Positions 10,690 to 25,102 of a stretch of 64,000 nucleotides of DNA are shown in pieces. Location of the stretch: the NCBI GenBank assembly GCA_015478945.1, contig JABUQX010027655.1:1-64000 (forward strand). Reading direction: 5' to 3'. This DNA comes from Trachelipus rathkii (lineage: Eukaryota > Arthropoda > Malacostraca > Isopoda > Trachelipodidae). Position 1 is the stretch's first letter; each line of letters opens with the position of its first letter. Both the position numbers and the translations under genes were made by a program. Under the pieces are notes generated by a model, which was given only the letters and a program-made list of their open reading frames with translations, searched no databases and had not been told where the DNA came from.

Positions 10690-13600
10690 TTATTATTATT
10701 CTTCTTTCTTTCTTTCTTTCTTTATCTTCCTCTTTGCCCCAAGACTGGGGGTAAGGTGCGTGTCATGCATCGGAAAAGAAAAGCAGTAGAAGAATATGAC
10801 AAAAGTCGAAAGGAAAACCCAGCCTTACCGCCCCCTTTGTACCATTAATTAGTGAGAACTCGTCACAGACAGAAAATCCACCCTAGAGCTTCATGGGACC
10901 GCGACGGACCCTCACTATGGTAAATCGTCAATGTAAGGGTTCATCCCTTGGCCCAGGTGGGCCACAACCATGCCCCATACAAAACCCCGCCATTCACTCC
11001 TATTATGCACCTTTCTTTATTCTCGCCTCTGCCAAACTCACATTTCTCTCCTTCAGACATTCGTTCACCGACTCAATCCACTTCTCTTCGGTCTCCCAGC
11101 CGGTCGGTTCCCAACACTCGCCACTATACATCCGCTTAACCAACCGACTATCATTCAACCTTTCCACATGACCAAACCATCTCAACATACTTTCATTTAT
11201 TCTCTCATTTACCCCTTTCTTCACACCACACAACTCTCTAATACGTTCATTCCTCATTTTATCAATTCTTCTCACACCTAGCACACCCCTAAGATTGTCC
11301 ATCTGAACACATTGAACTTTAGATCTATACTTCTTATTCCAGACCATAGTCTCACTACTATACAATAACACAGGTAACAACATACCCTCATGTAAGACCC
11401 TAGCGCACTCAAGACTTAGTCCCTTTACATTCACCAACGATTTAATTGCACCAGCAACCTTCCTGCCATTCACAACTTTCCTACTACACTCTGCATCATT
11501 CGTTCCCTTTTCATCCAACATATATCCTAAATATTTAAACTCAGACACTTGTTCCAGCTGCTCACCATCTAACATAACTTCACACTGAAGACTGTCCTCA
11601 CTCACAACCATAACCTCACTCTTATCTACGTTTACTTTCAAAAACCTCCTTTTACACACTCTGCCAAATCTCTCTACCAATCCTCTCAAACTCTCTTCAG
11701 ATTCGCCACACAAAATCAAATCATCCGCATATAATAGGTAGGGCACCCTCCACTATCTCCATTCTCCATCATTCTAACACCATTTCCTGCCACCCCCACC
11801 TCTAATTCTTTCATAACCTCATCCATATACAAATTGAATAACCAAGGAGACATAACACAACCCTGCCTCACTCTGCTATTAATCCTAAACCAATCACCAT
11901 TGACACCATTTATTCTTACACACGCTTCACTATCGTCATACATGCTTTTGATTCCATTCAGAAGCCTACCACCAAAACCCACAATATATAACTATACCTG
12001 CCATAACGCTCCTATTAACTCTTCATACGCCTGTTGCAAATCCATAAAACTAAATACAAATTTATTCTTCTTCTCCCTCATTTTCTCAATCATTTGTTTC
12101 AATGTAAAGATTTGATCCACACATCCTCTACCACTCCTAAACGCACCTTGTTCTTCACCAATCAGTCCTTCAGTCACTCGACGCACTCTTTCGAACCAAA
12201 ATACCAGCATATATCTTCCCTACAACACTCAATAAACTTATTCCCCCTATAGTTCGTACAGTTCCCCTTATCCCCCTTACCCTTATATAATATAAGGGCT
12301 CTCCTCCAATCCCCTTGAACTATACCTCCATAAACGTTTTGTTATATTGTTAAATAACTTCCAAATCCAATCAATCACCATCTCGCCTCCTGTTCTTGAT
12401 CATTTCACCAGTAATTTCATCTATACCTGCAGATTTACTCATTCTTCCTCAACTTTTCACTCTACCCATTACCTCCTCACCAACCCTCATCCCCAAAAAA
12501 TACCTATTCCTCTTGCACCATCAAACCCACAATACCACCATCACACCTCTTCTTCATTACTGTTAATATTGTGCAGATTTTCGAAGTGTTCTTTCCACAC
12601 TCCTCACATCCATTTCATCAAGCTACAAAAAGGCACCATCCCTATTCATCAATCTAAGCAGATTCCCCTATTCTCATTCTTAACCTTTCTTCGCTCTTTC
12701 TTTCAGAACAGCTTCCTAATCCCTTGTAGGTCAACATCTATCCTCCTTCCAAACTGTTCATTTACCTCTTCTTTCTCTTTCCCTATACATCCATAGCATC
12801 TCTTTTTCCTCTTTTATATAATTCCAAGCATCTTTCTTTGAAACTTCATCATTTGCTTTTAGTACATTCAACCACGCTTCTTGTACCTTTAACCGCTTGT
12901 AATACCTCTCCTTCATTCCACCTCACCTCCTCACTGTTATCATTCTTACTTCTTACTTTAGCACACCCACATACTTCTTTTCCACTGCTAACAATTAAGC
13001 TCCTTCATTTGCTCCAGGTTTATTCAGTTTCAACTTGTTCACATCTCAACTGATTTACTTGCAGCGTTCTTACATACTTATCCTTATTACCTTGTTCACT
13101 AAATTTCACTCTTAATTTTACCCACTTTTCTCCGTATCACCTTCCTCTCCATCCAAGTCCCCACTCACTTAATTCTTACATAGAACAACATAATGATCCG
13201 ATAATCCCATTCCTAAACCCCCACTGATTTAACATCCAACACATACTTCAACACTTCCTTCTTCTTTCACCAACACAAAATCAATCAATACTTTTCATTT
13301 CGATACCATCTCTTACCTACACCAACTCTAGCATACTTATGGATACTCTCTTGTGTTTTAAAGAAAGTATTACTTGGCACACACATTCTTTCTCTCTCTT
13401 CACAGAAATCAATCACCTTCTTACCATTCTCATTTTCCCGCCACACCAAAACCACCTGTTATACCATCTCTTTTTTGATCACCTATCCAACCATTCAGAT
13501 CCCCCAACACTATCAATCTGAAGCTCCTACTCACCCCATCCAAAACATCATTCAGATTATCCCAAAAAATCGTATTCTCTTCAACGTTTCCCTCAGATGG

Positions 13601-13925
13601 ACCATACGTCACAACCACACATACCTTGACCTTTTCAAACTTAAATTTAACCATTAGAATTCTAGTAATCACACACACAAAGTCTACCATAGCTCTGTAC
13701 CACAAGTCACTCATCAAAATTGCAACTCCTTCGCTCCCCCTCTCATTCCTTTCCACACCAGCATACACACATTTCACACCACACCACTCATTTTAACCGT
13801 TTCCTTTCATCTTTGTTTCAGTGACAGCGAGCAAACCAAATTTAAATTACATCCATCACCTCTCTCCTCTTCTCTTCAACATTTATTCCTCTGACATTCC
13901 ATGTACCCATACGATTCATACAATA
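10690..13925 (-). mobile_element. LINE-A copy A5, nearly full length
   Basis: About 3.2 kb of antisense LINE-A from the 3' tail (10690-10740, in sense GATAAAGAAAGAAAG then AATAAT) to the start of the endonuclease near 13915. It contains one long broken ORF and no ORF1, the organisation typical of RTE-like elements. Its 5' end abuts the (ATT)n tract at 13931, itself attached to the 3' end of the PLE on the same strand. The LINE therefore seems to have landed at, or been joined to, that microsatellite. Confidence 0.9.
10990..13920 (-). pseudogene. LINE-A ORF: APE endonuclease + reverse transcriptase
   Basis: Domains in order, right to left. The endonuclease starts MNRMGTWNVRGINVEEKRR near 13915 and continues with VAILMSD, VTYGPSEGN and LIVLGDLNGWIGD (catalytic Asn/Asp, 13430-13777). 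A basic linker follows. The RT has GEEQGAFRSGRGCVDQIFTL (about 12120-12170), VRQGCVMSPWLFNLYMDEV, and the catalytic YADDLILCGESEES at about 11695-11740. The C-terminal part (LRWFGHVERLNDSRLVKRMY) ends at 11003. The longest intact piece is 247 residues (11003-11746). Frameshifts and stops break the rest. The clade (RTE-like) is inferred from the single-ORF layout and the non-poly(A) tail. Confidence 0.88.
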
Positions 13926-13930
13926 TAAGA

Positions 13931-13948
13931 TTATTATTATTATTATTA

Positions 13949-14031
<83 letters not shown>

Positions 14032-14032
14032 T
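13931..14032. repeat. (ATT)n microsatellite
   Basis: About 100 bp of ATT with two interruptions. It lies between the 5' end of LINE-A A5 and the 3' end of PLE copy P1, both antisense. In sense orientation the PLE ends ATCATACAA and then runs into this array. Confidence 0.95.
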
Positions 14033-15770
14033 TAGGAAATATAAATCCGTACTTACCGTAATATAATTTTTGTATGATTTTTCTAAGCTCCTAAAATCCT
14101 TCCTAACATTTTAGGTAAATTTTCCAGGACAATTCTTGAGTAAAACAAAATTGTCTCCTTTTGTAAAAATTATTTTAACAACGATGATAAAATTAAAATA
14201 ATGCAGTTGTGTAAAACTGCTATGTAAAATATACGAAAGTTAAAAATGTGTTCATAATTTAGTGTTTTTTTTTTTTCCCAAGTTAAAGTATTAGGGCGAT
14301 CGGACATTTCGTTATATTTGATGTCAATACCCGGTCTATGTTTCTTATAAGAAGGGATTCCACTAGTGACTAGTGTAAGTTCACGAAATTCATTGTTGTG
14401 TGATTTTGCATGTTCTACACATGTTGTATCTTGCGTTGTTGTGTGATTTTATATGTTCTATCTGCACATGCATCTTACTTGACCTGTACTTGTGTCGTAA
14501 CATGTGCTGTTAAAGTGTATTCGTCGTATAAGCAATGTAAGGTGTTACATCCAGTTTCACTCCCAAGAGAATTGGTACACTCACCATCCCGAGCACTAAA
14601 ACAAGAAGATAATTTTGCAGGCTTATTTATAATAGCTTCTTACAGTGATGTCTTCATTATTTTTGCCTTTTAAATGCTTCTTTAAAATACTTTTAAATTT
14701 TGATTCTTCTTCATTTATTACGCCAACCACTTCGCTCTTGTAATAGAAGATAAAGTTATTAATTGTTTGTTTGTCTTTAGGATCAGACAATATATTCAAT
14801 GTGTTTTCAGCGTTTTCTCTATCAAATATTGAGGAAAACCGTTGTTAATTAATAGCTTACTTATTCTTTTTATTTTCTTTATTAAAGAGTTCCAAATTAG
14901 ATGCTGTTTTGTTGACCCTGTGTATAAGTGTTTTATTATAGTATTTTATAGGCAATAGGTGTGTATGAATCGAAATTCGTATAGACTCCTTAACTGGGGT
15001 TTTAACGTAAATATCTCATTCAATTGAGCCATTATTATTTATTTTAATTTTTACATAAAATAAATTAAATTCATTATTTGCATTCCTCACATTCAAAGTT
15101 TTATTTGCTAATAGTCTTATGTTTTTGGATAAAATTTTGAACGCTGTTTTGATTCTTAAAAACTGACACTTATCATCAACGTATCTTACGCAAAAGAAGG
15201 TGTTAAAAGATATTATTTTCGTTGAGAATTTTATTCTCTATTTCGGCATATAGAAGTCTGCAAATGTTGGTCCGAGTGACGATCCCATGGAGACTATTTT
15301 TTTTTTAATCCAAAGTTTGTTTTAAAATTCAAAAAGGGGTTTTTGTGGTTTAAGTTATTAGCAGTTTTTTCAAAAAAAAATTTATCTAGGCTTGCATGAG
15401 GAAGATTTTCATTGTAATACACATTTTTCATAATTATATCGATAGTTTTATATACTGGAATGCTTGTAAAAAGGCTTTCGACATCGAAGGAAACTAAGTG
15501 GTCGGTTTCAAGAATTTTTTGTTTGTTGATTTTTTGTATAAATCCCTCCTTAGATTTGACAATGTAGTTTTCATCCAGGTAAGGTCTGATATACTATTTA
15601 ATAGTTGAGCTATATTATGGCTAACACTTCCTGTCACACTGGTCTAAATGGTAGATTTTCTTGATTTTTGTGCACTTTAGGAAGTCCGTATAATGCATCC
15701 ATTGTTGTAAGTTTCAATTTTTTTTATGTTTTTAATTGTAGGATTTTATATTTTATGGGCAAGAATATAT

Positions 15771-15772
15771 TA

Positions 15773-15861
<89 letters not shown>
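15771..15861. repeat. (ATT)n microsatellite inside PLE
   Basis: About 90 bp of uninterrupted ATT within the PLE coding region, between the SINE and the RT palm. It encodes the poly-leucine run of a spurious ORF. Confidence 0.95.
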
Positions 15862-15862
<1 letters not shown>

Positions 15863-15910
15863 GTCTGAATGGCGTCCAGAGCAATTTTATTAAACTTTAT
15901 TAGTCATTGA

Positions 15911-16058
15911 TTTTTTTTTTTTTTTTTTTTTTTTTAAGTTCACACTCACGGGCATAGCCCTATTCAAGGAGGGGAACTTCTAGGTAATTTCTACCTAGGA
16001 TCCGAACTAGGATTCGAACCCGCGCCGTTGCCTTGCGACTCCGTCGCTCTACCGTTTG
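15911..16058 (-). mobile_element. tRNA-derived SINE, copy S1
   Basis: In reverse orientation: a tRNA-like head with GGTAGAGC (D-arm/A box) and GGTTCGAATCC (B box; plus-strand 16010-16020), a short body, and a 3' segment CCCCTCCTTGAATAGGGCT ending CCCGTGAGTG, then poly(A) (T run at 15911-15935). The 10 bases around the B box are partly duplicated. The 5' end stops a few bases short compared with copy S2. It interrupts the PLE RT just after its NKT residues. I could not identify a clear target duplication. Confidence 0.85.
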
Positions 16059-16267
16059 TTTTATTCATAACAACAACAACTCCACCTTTATCTGTTCTTT
16101 TTATAACATCATTGTTGGATTTAAGGATTTGGATCGCTGCTTTAAGATTATTAGTTAAGAGTATCAATCGTGATATGTGAAGGCAAGTATGAGGCAAAGT
16201 GTTTTAACTTAGATTTTTGTTATTGCTCATTTGAGATTTCTATTTTATTTGCATTTTCATATATTTT

Positions 16268-16269
<2 letters not shown>

Positions 16270-16315
<46 letters not shown>

Positions 16316-17505
16316 ACACCACCACTCACGGGCAGGGCCCTTTTCAAAAGGAGGGGCAAAGAAAAAAAAATAAAATAAATTACAAAAAGAAAAACAAATA
16401 TTTAAATATATGGAAAGTAAATCCACCCTGTCCCTTTCCTAACGCAATTCCCTCAGTGGGCGCAGACGCGGGATTTAAATAGAGGAAGATTGAATATTGC
16501 AGGGAAAATAGAAGAAGGCAAGGAATTCCACAAAACAGATGTGGCTGGAAAGAAGGAGGTACCACAACGAACGATCCTTAAGTCCAATATTCACACAATT
16601 TTCATGTGAGAACAAGGCACCTCTTGTGTTACGAGGGCGACGCAGTGGTAGAGGAATGCGAGAGGTCAATTCTCTCGAGCACCTGCAGTTGTAATACCAA
16701 TAGAAAAGAGATATGGCACCAAAGTCACGTCGCAGAGAAAGAGGATCAAAGGAGTCAGAAAGTATGGGACAGTTTATAAGACTCTTAGCCTTAGCTTCAG
16801 CTTTATCCAAAAGTAGGGTGGAGCCGAATCCACCCCAAATGTGGGAACAGTATTCCATACAGGGGCGAATAAGAACCTTATATAACTGGAGTATCTGAGC
16901 AGAAGAAAAAAATTCACGCAATCCGAACAGAATTCCCAGCTTCTTTGAGGCCATTTTAGCAACCGATGTGATATGAGGTCTCCAAGACAATTCACAATTT
17001 ATGCTTAGTCCAAGAATGTTTATGTTGTTTACAGATAAGACATTAGAGCCGTCAAAGGGGATAGGAAAGTTGGGAGGTGGTTGTATAGGAGATATAAAGA
17101 ATTTGTTTTCAAAGAGTTGAATTTTACAAGATTACGGTTACCCCACTGAGAAATCCCGACCAGATCGGCAAGAATTGAATCAGAAAGCAGTAGACGAGAG
17201 GCAACTCTAGATACATACGAGAGAGCACAATTGAAATGAGTGGAAGAATGGAGAGTTGAGTCATCGGCATAAGAGAACGTAGTTAGCTAACAAGATCGTT
17301 GATGAAAAGTAGGAATAAAGTTAGATAAAACAGAACCCTGAGGAACACCACAATTAATAAGAAAGGAGGGAAGAGGTTGCTCCATCAACAAGAGCTGAAA
17401 TGGAACTATCTGAAAGAAAACTAGACAAGAGTAAGAAAAAGCGAAGGAGGAAATCCAAAGGAAGGTAGCTTAGAGAGTAGCGACGCATGCCATACCATAT
17501 AGTTT
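16270..17505 (-). pseudogene. LINE-B copy B2, RT C-terminal half and 3' end
   Basis: The antisense Jockey/CR1-like element ends in poly(A) (T run 16270-16314) preceded by the CCCGTGAGTGGTGGTG terminus. An open block at 16475-16990 carries PCMEYCSHIWGGFG and a C-terminal SLRRDFGAISLFYWYY...PRNTRGALFSHE, both also in copy B3. Further 5' come YADDSTLHSSTHF (about 17240-17280), a GVPQGSVL-like piece near 17330 and HASLLSKLPS near 17490. The 5' end is a junction with LINE-C at about 17500. Ordinary truncation plus decay; the last 170 residues are intact. Confidence 0.82.
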
Positions 17506-17529
17506 TCTATTTCAATTTATTTATTTAGA

Positions 17530-20500
17530 TTAGATTAGATTGTTAGGGTGGTGGTCTCTATTGAGGCCCCTTGTCACTGCGACCCACTTGTGGTTGACTT
17601 TATCGAAAGCCTTTGATATGTCTAGCGCCATGGCAAGAGATTCACCGAAATGCGGAACAGCAGAAAACGAAGTTTTGATATCGTAAGGCTTCAGCACATC
17701 CCTCTGCCAATACCAATATCTTTGCCAGCTTAAAGCTTCGCAATTACATAGAATGTGCTCTGCCGTTTCTACTGCTTCACGGCAGTATCGGCATGAATCA
17801 CATTCAACTTTTCCCATTTTCTTGAGGTGATATCTGACTGGCCCATGTCCAGTCAGAATTCCAGTCAGAATTCGAAGATCAGATCTACTCAGAGCAAGCA
17901 CTTCCTTTGCCTTTCTCGGAGAAAATCAATCAGATCTTTAGCTTGTCTAAGACCAGGGATGCTTGTCCAGTAATTGGTCATAGCTTTGTGTTCCCATTGT
18001 TTCAGAGATTCTTTAATGTGGGCCTTTAACATGCTTTTAACATGCTTGGTCATTATGAAGACAATGCTGTCGGAACGTACAGTTTTTATCAGCCTCCTCA
18101 TTGCCTGGTACACCTTGATGCCCCGGCACCCACATTAGATTAACTCTGTTGTGTTGAGCCAGTTGATGTAGGGTACATTGACATTCCCAAACCAGTTTAG
18201 AGTCATACATGCAGGAGCTCAGAGCCCCGATAGCCGCCTGACTATCAGTTGCCACAGAGATCTTTGCCCCACGCATCCCTTTTTCTATGTTTATTCTGGC
18301 ACAAGCCATTATAGCGTAAATTTCCGCCTGAAAGATGGTGGGAAAAGCACCCAGGGCTATACTGCGCCTGCAATTGGGTCCGACCAGTCCCGCGCCAGTC
18401 CCACCATCCATCACCGATCCATCAGTGTACCACATAATGGTTCCTGATTCAAGTTTAGGACCTCCATTATCCCAGGTTGAACGATTTGTAAGAAGGATTT
18501 TATACTTCTTTCCAAAGCTTTTTTGTTTTGGCATTAAGTCCGAGACTGCAATGCCCATTTGCATCTCTGGTACATCTTCCAAAATTCGAAGGTGTCCGAG
18601 TCCAGTTCTTAGTTTAATTTGACCAAGAATGGCCAGTCTGGTTGCACATGACATGGCCTCTCTTCTAATGTGCAAATGCAGAGGAAGGAGTCCTATCAGT
18701 GCCTCCATGGCTGCAGTAGGGCATGTATGCATTGCCTCTGTGATCGCTAGGCATGCAAGCCTTTGCAACCTTTGAAGTTTATTTTGTGCAGTCCTTTGTT
18801 CAACCTTCGGCCACCAAACAAGTGAGGCATAGGAGATTATAGGTCTGACTACAGTTATGTATAACCAATTGGTCATTTTAGGTTTCAGTCCCCATGTTTT
18901 GCCAAGCATCTTTCGGCATGTCCATAGGGCCATCGTACCTTTATCCACTACCCTTTTAAGATGTGGATTCCACGTTAGTTTTTGATCTAGGATTACTCCC
19001 GGATATTTGACTTCAATGGAAGGGTTAATAGTGACATCACCAATCTTGGGAGCCATGTATCTTAGCTTCCTCTTCCTGGTGAAGGGCACTATTACTGTTT
19101 TGCTTGGATTGATGTTTAGTTCCCTTTCCAAACACCAATTGTAGGATATATTGAGGGCATGTTGATGAGTCATAAGTCCAGCCAATGTGATTGCCTATAA
19201 ATAATTACAAGGTCATCCGCGTATCCTTGCGCCTCGAATCCGGATTCACTGAGTTTGGTGAGGAGACTATCAACCACCATGGTCCATAAAAGGGGTGAAA
19301 GTAACCCTCCTTGGGGGCATCCCCTCCCAGATGTCACAGTGATCATCTCCCCTCCCAGTTCAGCCGTAATATGTCTTGTCCCCAACATTGCTTTTATCCA
19401 AGCAATCGTTGAGGGTCCGACGCCCTTGGAGGCGGCGGCATCCTCCATGGTCACATGCATGGTGCTATCAAAAGCACCCTGCACATCCAGGAAAGCACAA
19501 ACCGCCACCTCCTTATGATCTAGCGCTCCTTCTATCTTGGATACCAAGCTATCTAGTGCGCCAACTGTTGATCTACCGGACTGGTAGGCCCATTGATTAG
19601 AATGGATTTTCTTTTCTATCGAATTTTCCACCCTTATGTGGTAGTCTTGCACCTTTTCCATTGTTTTCAAAAGAAATGACGTAAGACTTATAGGTCGATT
19701 GGATCTGGGGTCAGACGTGGACCGTCTCCCCGTCTTGGGAATAAAAACCACCCTTACTTTCCTCCACAGCTGGGGAATGTATCCCATAGGGCATAGCTTG
19801 CCCTAAACACTCTCACCAGCAGCGGAAGCAGACTCTCCATTCCCTGTTGAAGCAAGGCTGGGAATATGCCATCCCCTCCAGGAGATTTATATGGGTCGAA
19901 GGAATTTATTGCCCATTCTACCCTATCAGGGGAGAAGACTCTTCCAGACAGACTTTCCGTCCATCTATTAGGTTTCCTATCATCCCATATATCTACTTCC
20001 TCCATGTCGTCAACTATTACATTGTGCGGAAAGTGAGTGTTTATAAGTTCCACTAAGGTTTCCCTGTGGTCCTTTGTATAAGCCGTCTTTCTTTAAGAGA
20101 AGGCTCTGCCCATTAGATTGGTCCTTTGAGAGCACTTTATGTAGACGCGCAGTTTCAGATTGGCTCTCAATGCTTTCACATAGAGTCTTCCATGATCTTC
20201 TTTGATTTACTAAGTTCCCTGTTATAAGCGGTTAGGGCAGTTTTGTATGCTTCCCAATTTTTATCCCGCTTAGCTTTATTGAAGAGTTTCCTGGTTTTAG
20301 ATCTTAGAGTGGTTAGCTCTTGATTCCACCAGGGACGCTTCTAGTTATCCCTCTTTTTTTCAGAGGACAACTATTTTCATATGAATCTTGTATAATTGAT
20401 TGCAGTTGGGCAGTGGATACATCTAGGTCCTGCACATCTAATAGTGACTTTGTCCTCCACACCCTGCTTAAGGAACTCTTTATACAAGCTCCAGTTTGTT

Positions 20501-21215
20501 AGCTTAGGTATTCTCCACTCCTCATCAACTTTCTCCATAGCTATGATTTTGAATCTGATGTGCCTATGGTCCGAATGAGATACTTCATCAGACACATACC
20601 AGTTCGAGATCTGCATACCATAAGTGGCATTTATTAAGGTTAGGTCTAAGACCTCTTGTCTGTTCGATGTGATGAATGTTGGCATTACTGCCTTCATTCA
20701 CCACATCAATACCATATTGAGTTAAGAATTCTAAAATACACTCACCTTTGTTGTTGATGTCCTTGCTGCCCCACAGGGTGTGATGGGCATTTGCATCGCA
20801 TCCCAAAATCAGTCCCCTGCAGGTCCGCTGACAGTATTGCACAAGCCTGTGAATTTCTTCCGGAGGTGCTTCATTCGAGTCCCCGCAAAAGTCGCCGAGA
20901 CAATTATAACCTCTTGCACACCCCACGTAGTTGGCACCTTTACTAAGGCTGTTACCAGGTCCCTTGTAATAATGTCTGGAATGAACAGTAGATTAACCCC
21001 ACCACCGATTACCATCGCCGAACGAGGCGCGCCATGGTCCCGACAGTAGAGCAGCTTACCCATTCCACTTGGTACTCCTTTGATTGTTCCTTTCTCTCAC
21101 CCATGGCTCCTGTATGAGGGCTATTTGCAGCCTCTCGCATACAAAGGTCCGACGAGAGCATCAGTTGCTGCCTTTGCGTGGTGCAAGTTAATTTGAAGGC
21201 AGCTCAAATTGATTT
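17530..21215 (-). pseudogene. LINE-C ORF2: APE endonuclease, RT, RNase H
   Basis: Right to left. The endonuclease starts with QINLHHAKAATDAL near 21180 and continues with IQEPW, GCARGYNCLGDFCGD, LILGCDANAHHTLWG (catalytic DxN) and SHSDHRHIRF. The RT has YKSPGGDGIFPALLQQG (20000-19850), RPISLTSFLLKTMEK, AYQSGRST, FLDVQGAFDSTM, GCPQGGLLSPLLW and GYADDLVII (about 19195-19230). RNase H has WYTDGSVMDGG, ATDSQAAIGAL and WVPGHQGVPGNEEAD (18780-18080). A C-terminal Cys pair region (CDSCRYC...H...C) follows at 17740-17800. Large pieces are open (382 residues at 18037-19185, 205 at 19170-19787), so it is less decayed than its neighbours, but frameshifts between the blocks make it non-functional. Confidence 0.85.
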
Positions 21216-21229
21216 TTTTTATTATCCAT

Positions 21230-22350
21230 TATGCAGATTTGGGTTTGGGGTTCTGACTTGATCCCTTTGCCAAGGCCGATTTTGTTTGGCCTTCTTTCCC
21301 ACTCTCTGCAGTTTGATTTTTTCTTCTTTGGTTGTGAACCAGAGGGTGTTACCTTTCCTTAAGAGCCAAGGTTTTCCCCTTTTCCTTCGGAGCGTGTTCC
21401 CAGGTGAGGCCGTTTCGCCAGAGGTTGGGGAGCCTACTCCCTATCGGGGTTTCCCACTCCCTTCCTTCCTGAGTCCAATGAGTACTGGGGTTCTATAGCT
21501 GAGCACATGGTTTTGCGCTCTCAGCTTGGTGCGTCGGCAGTGCTGGTCAAGCAGAAAGGACGAGGTGCACAGAATGCCCCTCTCTTCCCTTTCTTTCAGG
21601 ACCCCTCCACTCGTCAGTCCAAGGTTCTGTGCCTTTACAAAGGTTAGGATCTTATTGTTCCCATCCCTTGCACTATTCTATGCACTATGGGTAGGGGGAT
21701 TTCAACGAGTTTTAGCCACTCTGCTGTGGCCTCATCGTCACAGTTGAACTGCACCCACCCAGGTTTGAGGATAGAGCCGTGAAACTTTGGCTGTGTGGTG
21801 CCGCCAAACTAGTTCCACGATCCGCCCAGGATTCTCTTGTATGGCACTTCTAGTTGCTCTTTTGTCAATCTTTCTTTATGCATAGTCTTTAGAAACTATT
21901 CCTATTCTGATTGAGGGTAGCGTGGGCGCTTGCGCTCCCATCACTGCCTCCAGTCCTAGGTTTTTTCCCCCTTTGGCGTAGAGTCACTAAGGCGCGCTTG
22001 TTTTTCCGCAGGCGGGGAGACAACAGGGCACGAGAGCCAAGGTCTGCAGGCCTCTACAGGATCGTGCCCGTTCTTCACCAGCCACCTGTATCTTTTTCTG
22101 GCCGCACCTGAAAGGCGCGGCATTGTTAGTTGGAGCTTTTGAATAGACTCCTCGATGTTAGATGCTGTATCCCCACGGGGCTGTAGTAGCTGTTGATTCC
22201 TCTTCCACTCCTGACAGGGACTGTAAGCCCCTTTTAAGTAGAGGTTTCGGGGGAATCCAGATAAGGCCTTGAGGCCTTTGTGGTTGGCGCACTTGACGGG
22301 TGCCCCTCTGTAAAAGTTTGTTCGTATCCATAAAAGAATATGTAAACTGA
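21230..22350 (-). pseudogene. LINE-C ORF1, gag-like, decayed
   Basis: The minus strand preserves readable pieces such as KEQLEVPYKRILGG and GWVQFNCDDEATAEWLK (about 21890-21700). These resemble the DUF4780-type ORF1 of some arthropod LINEs, in which a 'C-D-x-A-T-x-x-W' stretch is common. A basic, Lys-rich tail follows (about 21420-21250) just before the ORF2 start. The frame is broken by stops and shifts. The plus-strand ORFs in this stretch are shadows. The family match is from memory; confidence is moderate. Confidence 0.45.
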
Positions 22351-22749
22351 AGTGTTAAACGGTCACCCGCAGCAGAGCCTCATGCTGCTGGAAGGCTAGA
22401 TTGAAACAGGAGGTCGCCTGGTATCCTGAGTTCGCATAATTGAGACTGAACTTCCCTCCGGCCATGCATCCCTTGGCGTATGCTGTTCCACCGTGGATTG
22501 GGGCGGCAACTTAGTTTTGCCCCAGAGAGAGACCTCCTTTACTAGAGGCAGCAGACTGTCCCCGGGTAGAAGTAAGCCCCTCCGCCACAGCAAGGCGCAC
22601 CGCCATTGGAGGGGAATTTGTTTATTTAGGATATTTCCTTTTCTTTTCTTCTTAAGCATAAGTTCAGATCTAGTTCTATAACTTCATTTCTTTGAGTTTG
22701 AGTTTATATTTTAAGAGATTAAGGACATTGAAAGTCATTCCTGGGAAGC

Positions 22750-24947
<2,198 letters not shown>

Positions 24948-25020
<73 letters not shown>

Positions 25021-25059
25021 TATTTATAGTTAGTAGCATATATATATATATATATATAT

Positions 25060-25101
<42 letters not shown>
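24948..25101. repeat. (TA)n arrays between two LINE-A copies
   Basis: Two runs of alternating TA separated by about 25 bp of TA-poor DNA (GTTATATTTATAGTTAGTAGC). The left one is the 3' tail of LINE-A A6; the right one borders the 5' UTR of LINE-A A7. Confidence 0.95.

Positions 25102-25102
<1 letters not shown>

Larger units (their letters stand above)
14045..16200 (-). pseudogene. Penelope-like element P1 (RT + GIY-YIG), broken
   Basis: Reading leftward: the PLE-type RT start with IKRTDKGGVVVVMNKT (about 16060-16150), then a SINE insertion, then LVSFDVESLF-type sequence, GSSLGPTFADFYM near 15260-15300 (RT motif with the PLE-typical alanine-aspartate), CVRYVDDKCQF near 15165-15195 (catalytic YVDD), DIYVKTPVKESI and LINNGFPQYLIEKTLN. 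A degenerate GIY-YIG endonuclease region with paired cysteines follows around 14400-14600. The 3' UTR contains AAATATAACGAAATGTCC in sense, shared with PLE copy P2. Stops and shifts are frequent. An internal (ATT)n array at 15771-15861 interrupts it. Confidence 0.8.
17525..22680 (-). mobile_element. LINE-C, about 5.1 kb, near full length
   Basis: An antisense two-ORF non-LTR retrotransposon. Its 3' end is a short tandem TTAGAT/AATAAAT-type tail near 17505-17545, and its 5' region runs up to the (TA)n tract at 22750. It encodes a gag-like ORF1 and an ORF2 with endonuclease, RT and an RNase H domain. The RNase H and the RT style (GCPQGGLLSPLLWTMVVDSL) suggest the I/LOA-type superclade; I cannot name the clade securely. 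Confidence 0.8.

Noticed and set aside
21286..22111. Plus-strand ORFs of 66-87 residues
   Set aside because: Reverse-strand shadows of the LINE-C ORF1 region; no motif of their own.
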